Assembly (NCBI GenBank): GCA_013398615.1
Contig: VZSR01000393.1
Span: forward strand, 16,791,224-16,855,223
Direction: 5' to 3'
Source: Brachypodius melanocephalos
Lineage: Eukaryota; Chordata; Aves; Passeriformes; Pycnonotidae
Length of the DNA: 64,000 nt
Program-made: the position numbers and the translations under genes
Notes under the pieces: generated by a model
What the model was told of the DNA's origin: nothing
Databases searched by the model: none
Seen by the model: the letters and a program-made list of their open reading frames with translations, nothing else
In this document: positions 13,252-24,200 of the stretch, piece after piece
How the letters are laid out: the number at the start of each line of letters is the position of its first letter
Numbering within the stretch: position 1 is the stretch's first letter

Positions 13252-15628
13252 CATTTCACATGAAGCCACAGGTCCTGTGGGACCAAAACATAACAGAAAA
13301 GAGATTTTGCTGAATTCTTTTCTTCACATCTGAAAGAGCTTTCAGGACATGTACAACTCTGCTAATATAAAACTCAAAACTATCTGCTAATTTACTGAGA
13401 AAACACCATATCACCTGTACAATTTCAATTGCTCCTTCTCCTCAGTATCAAAATCATCTTCATGTCATTGAAAAAAAAAAAGTTTTTGGCTTTTAGATCA
13501 ATACTGATCACCATTACCTTATCATATTCCTGTACAGTCTTCAGTAAATTCCTGACTCTGTTCCATAGTCTGTAGAACAAGAGCCTGTTGCATTTCAGGC
13601 TTATTGAATACATATTTATTTTAAATTGAGAGTAATATGCCCAATTATTTCAGTAAGTAACCCTTTCATCTTGAAAATACAACTCATATATTTTTGCTTC
13701 ATAGCAGGCAAATGAATTACAATGTAAGAGGTAGTGTGTTTTGTTTTGTTTTTTTTTTAATAAATTGTTCAGAATTATGAGTAAATTATTACAGAAAAGG
13801 TGATTCTGGAGCCATAGGTTTTATTCCCTTGACTACTAAATGTGCCATTTAACTGAGAGCTGGATTCTTGTTTGTGAACTTGCATGAAGGAGGGACTTTG
13901 TGCAAGGATAAAGAAGATGAATAGCAATGAATAGATCTTAAATAATAATTTTAAAAAGTGGATTTAAACACGTTTTATTCAGGAAAAGAATGACTTCACA
14001 AAATCCCTTATTGTTATTGATTATAGAATTCATTACAGAATAAATGACTTTTTACCAACTATGGTTTTAATGACAGACTTAAACCACTCATTCAGATTAA
14101 AAGGCTGATGCTAATTTCACTCTTCTATTTAACAGTTATCACAGTTTATTCATCACTTATTAAGATATCAGTTCTATCAAAACATAATAGCCACAGAAAT
14201 AGGGTAGAAGGAAACACAGACCCTTCATTTTTCAGAGCAGATACAACATTGCTCTGCTTTACTAAATAGAAGCCTCCCTCAGTTCCTTTTTTTCTTGCAC
14301 AGTGATCACAGCAAAATTCCACAGGCCCCTCTACTGGCAAATTAATTCTTGCATTCTAATTAAAAGCGTTTCCAGCCCATCCCTTCCCCTGGCTGTGTTG
14401 TTGTCAGCCAGAGTTTGCATTGCCATTGTGCAGAGCTGATTCCACTCCTGGGCTGCACACCAGGGTCTCCAGGGGAGCACAGGGATGAGATCACAGAGCC
14501 TGCACTTCCCCCTCTGGTACCTTCATCCAGCCACCCCTCCAGAAAGGCAGTCATCCACCTGGAGCAGGTACTCCACAGTTTTCCAAGGATACTACAATTT
14601 CTTTTATTTGTCATTTTATTTTCTTTTATTTGCTCCCAATAAAAACATTTGAAAAATGAAAAAAAATGAAAACATTTTTCATTTGCTTCCCAGTATCACT
14701 TAAAACTGATACCACATTTCACCAAGTACCATTAAGTACTAAGTTTTTTATTGTCACTGCAGTGATTTCTTTGCATATAAAGATCCGAGTTTTGATTCAT
14801 AGAGTTGATACCAAGCAGATACAAACCATTTAAATTACAACTCTTCATTGCAAAGCAGCCTAGAAAACTTACACAAATTTTTATTAAATTTCTGCTACTG
14901 AAGTAACTGACATTGGGTCTGAAATGCTTTCACTACTGTTGCTTTCTCAATTCCCCTTACATTTACCCCTGTACTTACTCCTTTTCTTCAGCACTTATAA
15001 ATTCAAAAAGAAAAAAAAATTTAAAATGTTGTGAGTCTTAGAAATTGCAAATGTGCAAAGTTTAATGCCTAGGAATGTATTCAAAACCACTGAGATAAAT
15101 CTTAGGTGCAAAATTTCAACAAGGGTTTCAAAGTCTTTAAATCCTCACTTGCTTCTAGATTTTTCTAAAGTAGGAAATCAGAAATGCAGCACATTTTCAC
15201 ACACAAAGGGTTTGAGTTCTTTTTTAGAACCACTTCATTATTTTAAATGAAAGAAAGCACCTGGATGAGTGCAAACAATGGAAGAATAATTTTGATCTCA
15301 GTTACTCACACACTAAAAATAAACATTTTGCCTGAAGTCAATCATAGAAGATTACAAATAGACACACATTCAGAACCTTCTAACTGCAGCTAATCAAGGA
15401 AATTGCAAAGGTGTGATGCCTTCAACTAGTGAAATCAAAAGCCATAAAAACCAGATGGAAGCAGAAGATCTCATAATACAAGAGTCTGAACCACATTTGG
15501 AGCTCTGATAGACCAGCAGCTCCAGGCAGCACAAACAAGTCAGGCTGTGGGGCTTTCCAAACTTAATTTGAGGGAAAAAATGAGGCAGCTGGTTACATGT
15601 TTCAGGTTTTTAAATTTTTTTTTTAATC
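13252..15628. other. Unique AT-rich noncoding DNA
   Basis: No gene or repeat family was recognised. There are minor homopolymer runs, for example A or T runs near 13470, 13750 and 15612. A slightly GC-richer patch at about 14370-14580 has no identity I can assign. Confidence 0.55.
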
Positions 15629-15757
15629 CCTGGAGGTGTCCCAGGAAGGGCTGGAGGTGGCACTGAGTGCTCTGGGCTGGGAACAAGGTGGGCATTGGGC
15701 ACAGCTGGGACTCCATGGCCTGGGAGGTCTCTTCAACCCAAATGATTCCGTGATTAA
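15629..15757 (+). mobile_element. CR1 LINE, short 3' tail fragment
   Basis: This short fragment matches the terminal part of the copy at 48083-48556 when that copy is read on its own sense strand. Shared blocks are ctggaggtgtcccaggaagg, ggctggaggtggcactgagt and actccatggcctgggagg. It ends at about 15757 with atgattccgtgatt, a decayed octamer tail. Only about 130 bp remain, as expected for very early reverse-transcription stops in CR1. Confidence 0.8.
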
Positions 15758-18179
15758 ATATAATTTCTCAGTGATCTTAGGAAGAAATGTTTCCTTCTAG
15801 AAGTTTTCTCTTTTTAGTTTGATCTATGCTGCTTTCGGCCTCTCTCTGCCTTTGAGCATTCCCTCCTGTTGGTTTCTAAACAGAAAAACAGCCTGCCTTA
15901 GAGCCAGGCATCCTGATTTGAATTACATCATCATTAGCAGAATCCCCTTGGGAAAGCTGAATTAAATCAGGTTCAGAAAAGAAAACCACTCTCTCCCTTC
16001 ACATGCAGACTGCTGATTTGCAAACCCATAAAGCTGAAAATCCAGGCAGATATGGCCACTTCTAAAAATGTTAGGTCAAGTGATTTAGACCATCTGCCTA
16101 AAAGCACCATGAATCTCTTCCATGGATAGATACTAATTGTAATAATACTGGGACAGTCAAAATGGTTAATCACTTACCCAACAGGAAAATTAAAACTAAA
16201 TTCACATCTGCAGGAGTAGATATCATCCTCACTTCTCTGCCACTATATAATCAGGCAAATCTCCTTAGCCTTGCTTATTCTGCAGATAAAGCTGTATTTT
16301 ATTTTGGGAGCAGAACATCAGACAAAAACACCTTACACTTGGCAACCTAAACTTTGGAGAAGTTATTTTAAGCTGAACTTCATTTGACAATATAGTGGGT
16401 TGTTTTGGGATTTTTTTTTTTTTTTGGTGCCATGTGTCCATACAAAGTGCAACCATCACAACTGCTCGTCCTGCCTGGTGCCCTGGACAGGGCATCCTGT
16501 TCTCTGTATCACCAGCTCCTCCAGCAGTGCAATCCTGATTCCCACTGCCTTCCTCTTCCATGAATTTATCACTGCTGCACAGTCCCAGGCTTTCAGAAGC
16601 AGCTGTTCAGGGCACCCCAGGTGATTGCAGGTGGGGTCCACAGCTTACAGAACAGACATTTGGATATTTCAGGATCAGGAGTTGAAGTTTAGCAGCAAGA
16701 AATTGGCTTTAGCCACAGCCAGTCCCACCACTGCAGTATTACATGTATGATTTGAGAAGTGAAAGAAAATGATGATTTTTTTTTTCCCAGGTGTTTTTCC
16801 AGCATTCACTTTGAGGAGAAAGCTGCTGATCTGGTACAAGTTTAATGTAAGCTCCAGATGTGACAGGATTGAGATTTACTGCTGCCCTCAGCAGAGATCA
16901 GGTTGCTGATGGAGTTATGGATTTCCTCCCACCCTCTCCACTTGGTCTTCCCATAGAGCCCAAAGGTGTATCCTAATGGACCAGAAGGACTCAGGGATTG
17001 TTGTATCTCCAAAGCCTATTCCAGACACAGGTGTATAGGAAGAAAAGCTCCTGTACTGAACTCTCTCCTTATTGGTTTCTTCTCCTTGGGGGAAAAAATA
17101 AACCACATTTCTAAGTCAATAGGCATCAGCAAAAGGCTTTAAATTCAATACTATAATTTTAATGAAGATGAATTTATTTTTCACTTTTATGGGTTTTTTG
17201 GATGCAATTCTGCTTCCAGTGGAAACCAATTGCCAAGAGTGTCACAAATTAGACAACTGAGAAGTAAGCAGCAAGTTTGTTAATTACTAGGATTAATTTA
17301 ATGAACTTAGTCTCATTAAGCTCCATGAGCCATGCTGTCTATAGGAGTGTGTGAAGGGCTATACCAGTAATGTCAGGAGGCAATTAAGGACACTGCTGAG
17401 AAATTTCGTGAGGGGGAAGGAAAATAACAAGGCAAATGTTACATGGAAAACAGCATTATTACTGAAACAGCCAATGGTAAGAATAAGAAAGATCATTTAG
17501 GTCCCAAAAAACTATATTCTCTCCTAAAAGCAAATAAGCAAAAGCTTCAACTGTGATGTTATCTTGCAGCCCAGACCCCTCCTCAGGTGAGAAATTTTCT
17601 AACAAAGCTTTCCCAGACCTGAATCTATTCACTGCTGATTCCTGGCTGCCAGTCCTGCCTTTAGCTATTAGGTGGAATCAGCATTGCTGAGGGACTATGA
17701 TTTAATAAAACACTACAATACAATGTTGCTTTCAAGCCCTTTTGAAATTGAAAAGAAGTGAATTGATAAAATCATGAAGTACCACTTATAAAATAAACCC
17801 TACTTCTGCCTGTTAATCAAATCTACAGCAGGAAAGACCAGCACCAACATAGACTCAAATCACTACAATTACACAAAAATGAAAGATAATTTTTTCCTTT
17901 TTAAACCACAAGTTATAGCCTTCAAGCTCTAAGCTCCAGATGATTGGAGCTGATGTGCCAGAGGAATTTTAAGTTCCCTCAAAATATTTAAACCCCCCCA
18001 GTATTCTCAGGAGAAATAGCACCATCCATGACATCCATCTGATGACAACATCGAGGTGTCATAGCTGGGACAGCAAACAAAGGCAGCAATGTCTCTGGGA
18101 AAATGCATCAAAGAAAAGTGAAAAAGCACTTGAAAAGCAAGGAAATAACCAACTTGTGAGCGCTGAGGTGGGAATGAGG
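15758..18179. other. Unique noncoding DNA
   Basis: No gene or repeat family was recognised. A 15-base T run at 16411-16425 follows a G/T-rich lead-in and precedes a moderately GC-rich patch to about 16640. The rest is AT-rich. Confidence 0.55.
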
Positions 18180-18749
18180 AGGGAATGCTCCCAGTGCTGG
18201 AGTGGACACTCCTGCAGCCTGGACAGAGGATTGTCAGGGCACAAGGTTTACCTGCTTCTTGTGGAAAGAGTCTCTGGAGAGACACCCACACTGCATCCTG
18301 GATGTGGATGTATCCTGGAGGAGCTGCAGCCCCTGGAGAGCCTGGATCAGAGCAGGATTATCCTGAAGGGCTGCAGCACATGGAAGGATCTGTGCTGGAG
18401 CTGGGGAAGGCACAGGACGAAGCAGCAGCTGCCCTGGAGTGACCACAGCCCCTCTGAGCCACTGCCCTGGAGGCACTGGAGGAGCTGGGCATGAAGGACC
18501 GAGACAGAGCCTGGGAAAAGAAGGTGGAGGGGAGGGATCTTGGGATTTGCCTCTGTTTCTCACCACCCAAATCTTCCTTAATTAGTAATAAATGAATTGT
18601 CCATGAGGCTGTTTTCCTGTGACAGGAATTGTCAGGGATCCCTCTGGCTTTAGCCCTCCCTGCCAGCTTTTCTGGGGGATGTTTCCCTGTGTCTCAGTGA
18701 AGGAATTCAGAGCAGCTGTGTGACATGGCAGCTTCCCCAGGTCACCCAC
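18180..18749 (+). mobile_element. Old GC-rich LTR-like element, probably avian ERVL-type
   Basis: The block reads as repeated phrases of the form ggagctgcagcccctggaga and ctgaagggctgcagcacatg. After these comes a region ending in an AATAAA signal at 18587-18592, with about 100 bp of possible U5-like sequence after it. From memory this order resembles a common avian endogenous retrovirus LTR family, but the copy is diverged, and I did not find a TG..CA pair or target duplication for it. A 150-codon frame at 18042-18494 runs across it and is not a recognised protein. It is interrupted or abutted on the right by the LTR at 18750. It could also be a different old GC-rich repeat. Confidence 0.45.
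18744..18749. repeat. Target-site duplication, left copy (acccac)
   Basis: These six bases lie directly left of the TG at 18750. They match acccag directly right of the CA at 19322 at five of six positions. A 6-bp duplication is usual for class II (beta-like) retroviral integration. Confidence 0.65.
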
Positions 18750-18824
18750 TGCTGCATTTTGTCTTCTTTTTGCCAGAGTCAGGATTAAATGCTCAAGATG
18801 GTATTTTTTGTTCAGACTCAGATG

Positions 18825-18830
18825 TTTATT
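18825..18830 (-). promoter_or_regulatory. LTR polyadenylation signal AATAAA
   Basis: The plus strand reads tttatt, which is AATAAA on the minus strand within the solo LTR. It lies downstream of the LTR TATA box and marks the R/U5 region. Confidence 0.6.
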
Positions 18831-19107
18831 AATTCTTATCTGTAGTACAATCTCACAAGATGTGAGTTCTACAGCACTTCTAGCTAACAAAGTAAAATTG
18901 GCTCCCCTCTCTCTCCCTACAAGGCCTTTTAAGAATAAACTGTCCAGTTAAGAAATGACACCTAGATTATTTTTACTTTTAACCCAATAACCAACCACAA
19001 GTGGCCTGCAATGCAGATTTTTCTATCCAATTACAAAACACCACCCAGACCCATGGAGAGGGTGAAAAAGAAGGACTCAGCCTCTGCCCTAAATCCTCCA
19101 TCTTGCC

Positions 19108-19116
19108 TTATATATA
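19108..19116 (-). promoter_or_regulatory. LTR TATA box
   Basis: The minus strand reads TATATATAA upstream of the AATAAA at 18825-18830 in the same LTR, as expected for a U3 promoter. Whether it is still active is unknown. Confidence 0.5.
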
Positions 19117-19322
19117 TACTAGTACATTCTAAAACCTTAAACTTTAAGTTTTCCACCATGTGATATATCACACTTCTATTCAAACTCCACACCCACAATC
19201 TCAGTGCTGTCACTCGATTTTGGAAGCTTCTCCACGCCCTCGAGTCAAATGCAGAATTTGCTTGGGGGTCAGTGCCTGTCAGCACAGAAAGCCTGAAATT
19301 CTCAGTGCCCAGGGTTCCAACA

Positions 19323-21032
19323 ACCCAGCACAGCATCAAAGGAGAGATGAACTGTGGCACAGGAGCAATATTCCCTGGCTGCTGAGTGCCAAATGCACTT
19401 ATGGAACCAGGGGAACACTAGCTACAGCTTTAGGAGGAAATAAGCAACTGTTCTACTAATGTGATTTGATTAATTGCTGTAGCAATTACTGTGTGGAAAG
19501 CATGCACAACCCCTGTATATTCCATTTCCTTTGTTATTATTTATAAAGCTTTCAGAATCCTTTGTCTTCTTCAAGGGGGAATATTTAGATGGAAGTAGAG
19601 AGGTACTTTTTCTAACTTCTCCCTCTAAATAATTAAGGCTTGATATTAATGCTTGAATATTCAAGGTTTTCTATTCTCTTAACTAAGATATAATAGATAT
19701 TCTGTCCATCCTACACAGTTTTTGAGGTCTTATGGCATAGGTGTATTGACAGTGATTGGGTTGAACTCAGTCAGAAGAAGAAGAGGGTTTTTTTAGCACG
19801 AACACAATGGAAGAAGTAGGTGGTGGAGAATAAATCTGTAAAATGCCTACCCTTGGGAAAGAAACGGAAATATAGCAGTATTTTACTATTTGTCTAACAT
19901 ATGGTTTAGATAAATGTCTGTTAGTGAAACTGCATTAATTCCCTAAAGGAAAGTCTCATCTGTAGCTCTGACCACTGCACAAAGACGCAGATATTAAATA
20001 CTAATGAGAAAAAATGAACAAGTTCCACTTTTGATGTTATTTAAGAACATAACTTCATAAAGTTAAATAATGTCAAATAAAAAAAAATGTTTCCCAATTT
20101 TACAGATAACTAATAATTAGCTACTCAAATGCATAAGAGCCTGGTAACTACTCCCTTTCCCATAAATTATTCTATAACTGTGTTGGATTCCAGTAGGGCT
20201 TTTAAAGTTGTTTTTTTTTTTATGTGAATCTAATTTGTTTGGAGCTCCTGCTGCGTATGTGGGTGGGACTGAGGTGGACATATCCCAAAGAGCATTATTA
20301 TTCTTTTTTTTTTTAATGTTAAAGTAACTGTGTAAAACAAACCACACCAACCCTGCAATGTAAAGGTCTATCCCAGAATATTTACCAATATGACCAAATC
20401 TTTTAATCTTTCCTTAAATGGTCAGATTTAAATGTGCTTTGGCTTGAAGAAAATGCCCTTTTAGATTATTATAAAAGTTGTAAAAATACATAAATTTTAA
20501 AGGTTTCATGCCATAATTACTAGGACAATCACATTTTCCCTGGTAGAGATACAAAAGCAGTTGGGCACAGCACTTGATGAAAAGAGTAAAAATGTATATT
20601 TCGAACAAGTAAGTAACATTAATGGAGTCTGCTTCAAACTAAAACAATTCTAAGTTCTACTAAAACGCTGTGTATTTCACTAAGGCCAGCCCAGCTTGGA
20701 AAGTGTGGGAAGGCTCCAAGACATTTTGTGAGCTCTTCCAGAACCATTTCTGACACCTGGCAGGGGATGGAATTTGAGTTGTTACTTGTGACACATCTGA
20801 ACAAAATCTCTGACTCTGATGTTAGAGCAAAAGGCGATTTTTGGAGTTTCATCTTCACCGTTGCAGTTTTACAGCGTTCCGTAACAAGGCAAAGCACAAG
20901 AATGCAATTTGGAAGGATTCTATTCCTGGAGTGAAATCCCATAGCTCCAAAAACTCAGAGGATTTCTGCCTGGGGGTCAGTGAGGCCATGAGCCCTGGGA
21001 TTTTTCATTCCATGTGTATCTGTAAATGCTTT
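19323..21032. other. Unique noncoding DNA with one 30-bp dispersed repeat
   Basis: No gene was recognised. The right copy of the LTR target duplication occupies 19323-19328. The 30-bp stretch at 20390-20419 recurs exactly at 32591-32620. There are small T or A runs near 20210 and 20305. Confidence 0.55.
20390..20419 (+). repeat. 30-bp exact repeat, copy 1
   Basis: The 30 bases beginning atgaccaaatcttttaatct and ending ttccttaaat are identical to 32591-32620, in the same orientation. Outside this core the two flanks are not obviously related. Neither copy lies in a repeat that I recognise. Confidence 0.9.
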
Positions 21033-21150
21033 TGTGTGTGCATATATATTATATATATTTTTTTAATATATATATATATTTTATATATATATGTGTGTGT
21101 GTATATATATATATATATGTATATATATATGTATATGTTTGGATGTGTGT
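21033..21150. repeat. TA/TG microsatellite
   Basis: Alternating runs of TA, TG and T cover about 118 bp. Overlapping frames rich in I and Y on both strands are translations of this tract only. Alternating TG and TA can adopt Z-DNA or cruciform forms, but this is a general property and not evidence of function. Confidence 0.9.
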
Positions 21151-21171
21151 AAAATGGAAGGAATAACATGG

Positions 21172-21296
21172 ACTCCTGGAAGAGTTCAAGGGCAGGTTGG
21201 ATGGAGCTATGAGCAACCTGATCCAAGGAAAATTGTCCCTGCCCACCACAAAGATCAAAGAGGCTCATTCCAACCCAGAACATTTCATGATTTTAC
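21172..21296 (+). mobile_element. CR1 LINE, 3' tail fragment
   Basis: In sense on the plus strand. It contains gttcaagggcaggttggatg, then gagctatgagcaacctgatc, and it ends with a decayed terminal block ttccaacccag followed by tttcatgatttta. This is an older CR1 subfamily than the GC-rich copies, judged by the 'gagcaacctg' phrase, and only about 125 bp survive. Confidence 0.8.
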
Positions 21297-24200
21297 AACT
21301 ATGTTCTTCCCTCTGACTGTTCTCCTTCTCTTTATATACATTTTTTAAAGCATTTAAAAATCATTGCATACCCTAGAACTTTTGTACAAGACATACAAAT
21401 ACCCTGAGTCCATCCATTCAGCTGCAATGTTGTTTTGTATGAAATTCCCTGCCTCTAATAAAAATTAATTATCTCACACTCTTCAATGAGTCATGCCCAG
21501 CCTGCTAATTGTCTCAGCAAAAGGTTGTTGTGATGATTTATTTCTTCTCTTCTACTGCTACTCTGCAACTCAGATGTATGGCAAATGCAGGATCACAGAA
21601 ATGTTTTCTTCTGAGAAAAAATAGTGTTTGTGTACTCCTAGATTTATGTAAGAGAGCATAATTTCTACAGGTTTTAGGGATTTCTGCACAGCTGCTGCTG
21701 CATGTCCCATCTTCCTCACAGGTGTCACACCTTGTAGGAATTTCTACACCATGATTAATGCAATGATCTTTTGTGAGGGGAGAAAAAAAAGCTTGATATT
21801 TGTTGTTGCTCCAAAAATAATTACAAAATAAAATTAAAGAGTAGGACATATTCCTTGTTTTTTTGTATATTTTTAGTACTAATCTTCCCAAAAAGCACTT
21901 AAAATCCAATATGAAAGTGTCTTATCAAACAGAAGTTACTTTCAGAATTTCTCTGAATTATTCCAGTGTAATTATGATTTTAAAAGTTCTAAGGCTCACA
22001 TCCTCACCTAGAACCAGGAGCTCTTAAAAGCATGGATTTGCAATTTATAACCAAAGTACCTACAGCCTTTCCTTGGTAATTAGCTGGGGGTTTTTTTCTG
22101 TTTGTTGTTGAGCAAAACTCCCAGTGAAAATGTGAGCGAAACCTTCACAATGGTACATCCTCAGTGCTTAAGATCTGTCCCAGGAATGCTGAAAACAGTG
22201 ATGACTGTGGAGAGAAAATGCATTTAGGATGAGAGAAAACAACGCTGCAGAAATATTAATAAGAAGATTTAGATAAGGAGCTTCAGTAAAATGACAGGAC
22301 AAAGCTGACAAGTCCTAGATTTTAAAACACTTTAAGAGGAAGTGGATGAAAAGGTTCTTAAATTTCTTGGGTACTGAAATCTAGCTTGAACATCCCATTA
22401 ATTAATTCATTCATATATTAATTTCTTTAAGGAACTTTTAGCAACATGAATATTTAAAGCTGTAAAATGTCTACGGGCAAAAGCTGCCACCTCAATTGCT
22501 GTGTGAACTCTCTGTTTGCTAATGAAGGGATGGAGAAAAATATCTGGAGTTTCAAGACTGGATTTTGAGGGAACTGAATTAATGTTCAAGTTGGTTGTTT
22601 TCCATTCCTCATGTTCCTTCAGGATGGTCTCCTAGGAACACAAATTGCTTTTGCAATGTGAAATGGTGCCTGAGATTTTAGAACATTCTGGAGTTATTAA
22701 GATTAAATTGACAGAGAGACAATATTCTTTTAAGAAAAAATATCATATTTTATTAGGAGAAAACCGCATTTTATCTAATATTTAACAGTCATTTCCATGG
22801 ACACAAGCATTAACAAATGTAAGAATGTAGCAGAATTAGTGGGAAAAATGGTGACAGCTATGGAAAATAAATACCAAAACGTAGAGAAGTAACAAAAAAG
22901 CAAATTGGAGTGTCCCTGCTCAAATGTTAAATAGAAAAGACCTGGAAACTCGGAAGATTATTACTCTAAGATTAATCACAAGGTTTCTTTTTTTTTTCTT
23001 TATTTCTCTGTTCATGTATCAAAATTTTTCAATAAATGGTCCAACAGTCGGGAAAAACCTATTCAAGGCTGTATGTCTGTTCTTCAACACAGAAGTGTCT
23101 CAGATGAAATTTCTTTTTAGCTCTCTAACATGTCTGTCAGGACACTATGGTGAAAAAATTCCAGTTAAAAAAAAAAAAAAAGCAAACTCCACAGGAATGG
23201 GATTGTGCAAAGAAAGACAGAGAAAGTTAATCTGAGAACAATGACTGGCAAATCAATGGAAACCTTTCCTCGTGCTCTTTGTGTCTGGATTGACCAAGAA
23301 AGTGGCACAGAAAATATCTGCAAATTATTGGATTCAAAGTGGTATTTGAACCACATCTCTCCCTTTTGTTTTGCGTGTGTGATGATTAGCGACTTCAACT
23401 CACAGAAAACATCTAAGAGTAAAGAAGGTTAGCTTTAAAGAAGGCTGCTACATTTTGCCTTCACTTCAAAAAGAATTTTTCTTTTTTTACTTTGCTTTAT
23501 CTTCTATTGATTTATTACTTTTAACTCCCTTTCCACAATAACATAAATAGTATTTCTCAGAAGTGCAATGATGTTTATTTCTGTAAAAATATATTAATAA
23601 ACTAAATGAATATTAATGATAGGCAAAAATTTATACTCAGATGAGATCTGATTTTCTTTTCTGAATTAGTTTTGTTACTTATACTGTAATGCAACAACCA
23701 TAACTGAGAGAACGGGGTTTTAAGTTTAAATAAAAAATCCCTGGTTTTGATTCACACCCTTCAAACATTTCCCTGTTTTAGATGGATACTATATTTCAAA
23801 AAGAAGAGTTATTTTCTGATCATGAGTTTAAAAACCCATTATGGCAGAAAATAAAAATGCTCATTAAATTCACAGGAAGTTTTGTCTTTTTACATTTCCA
23901 GAGAAGTTTTGCAGACATTCATATTTAGGCTCCTTTTTGCCCTGTCACCAGAACTTTTCCAGGCTTCTCTCAACTTAAACGTCAACTTTTTTGACATTAA
24001 TCATTAATAAAGTGGGACATAACCTCCTCTCTGGTAGGTTGTTGTTACTGTCCTGCACTTTGTACTGACCACCCTGCTTGGGATTTGTTTCCTCACTGTA
24101 TTTCTTTGCCTTATAATACATTTCTTCTTTCAAATAGTTTATAACAGAAATCAGGGAATTTTTTGCGCACCTTAATTTAGACCCCTAATTCTCAAAGTCT

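Larger units (their letters stand above)
18750..19322 (-). mobile_element. Solo LTR, minus strand, 573 bp
   Basis: The block starts with TG and ends with CA on the plus strand and is flanked by acccac and acccag, a near-perfect 6-bp target duplication. On the minus strand it begins with tgttggaaccctgggcactg, has a TATATATAA box (19108-19116) and an AATAAA signal (18825-18830) about 280 bp downstream, and ends with gcagca. This is the order of U3, R and U5. No internal retroviral sequence follows on either side, so it is a solo LTR left by recombination between the two LTRs of a provirus. I recall similar sequence from songbird genomes, but cannot name the family safely. It codes for nothing. 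Confidence 0.78.

Noticed and set aside
13075..13269. Minus-strand periodic peptide frame
   Set aside because: It is the 19-bp minisatellite read through; 19 is not a multiple of three, so the periodic peptide results from a three-unit period.
18042..18494. 150-codon plus-strand frame as a possible gene
   Set aside because: It spans unique flank and an LTR-like repeat, with no recognisable domain.
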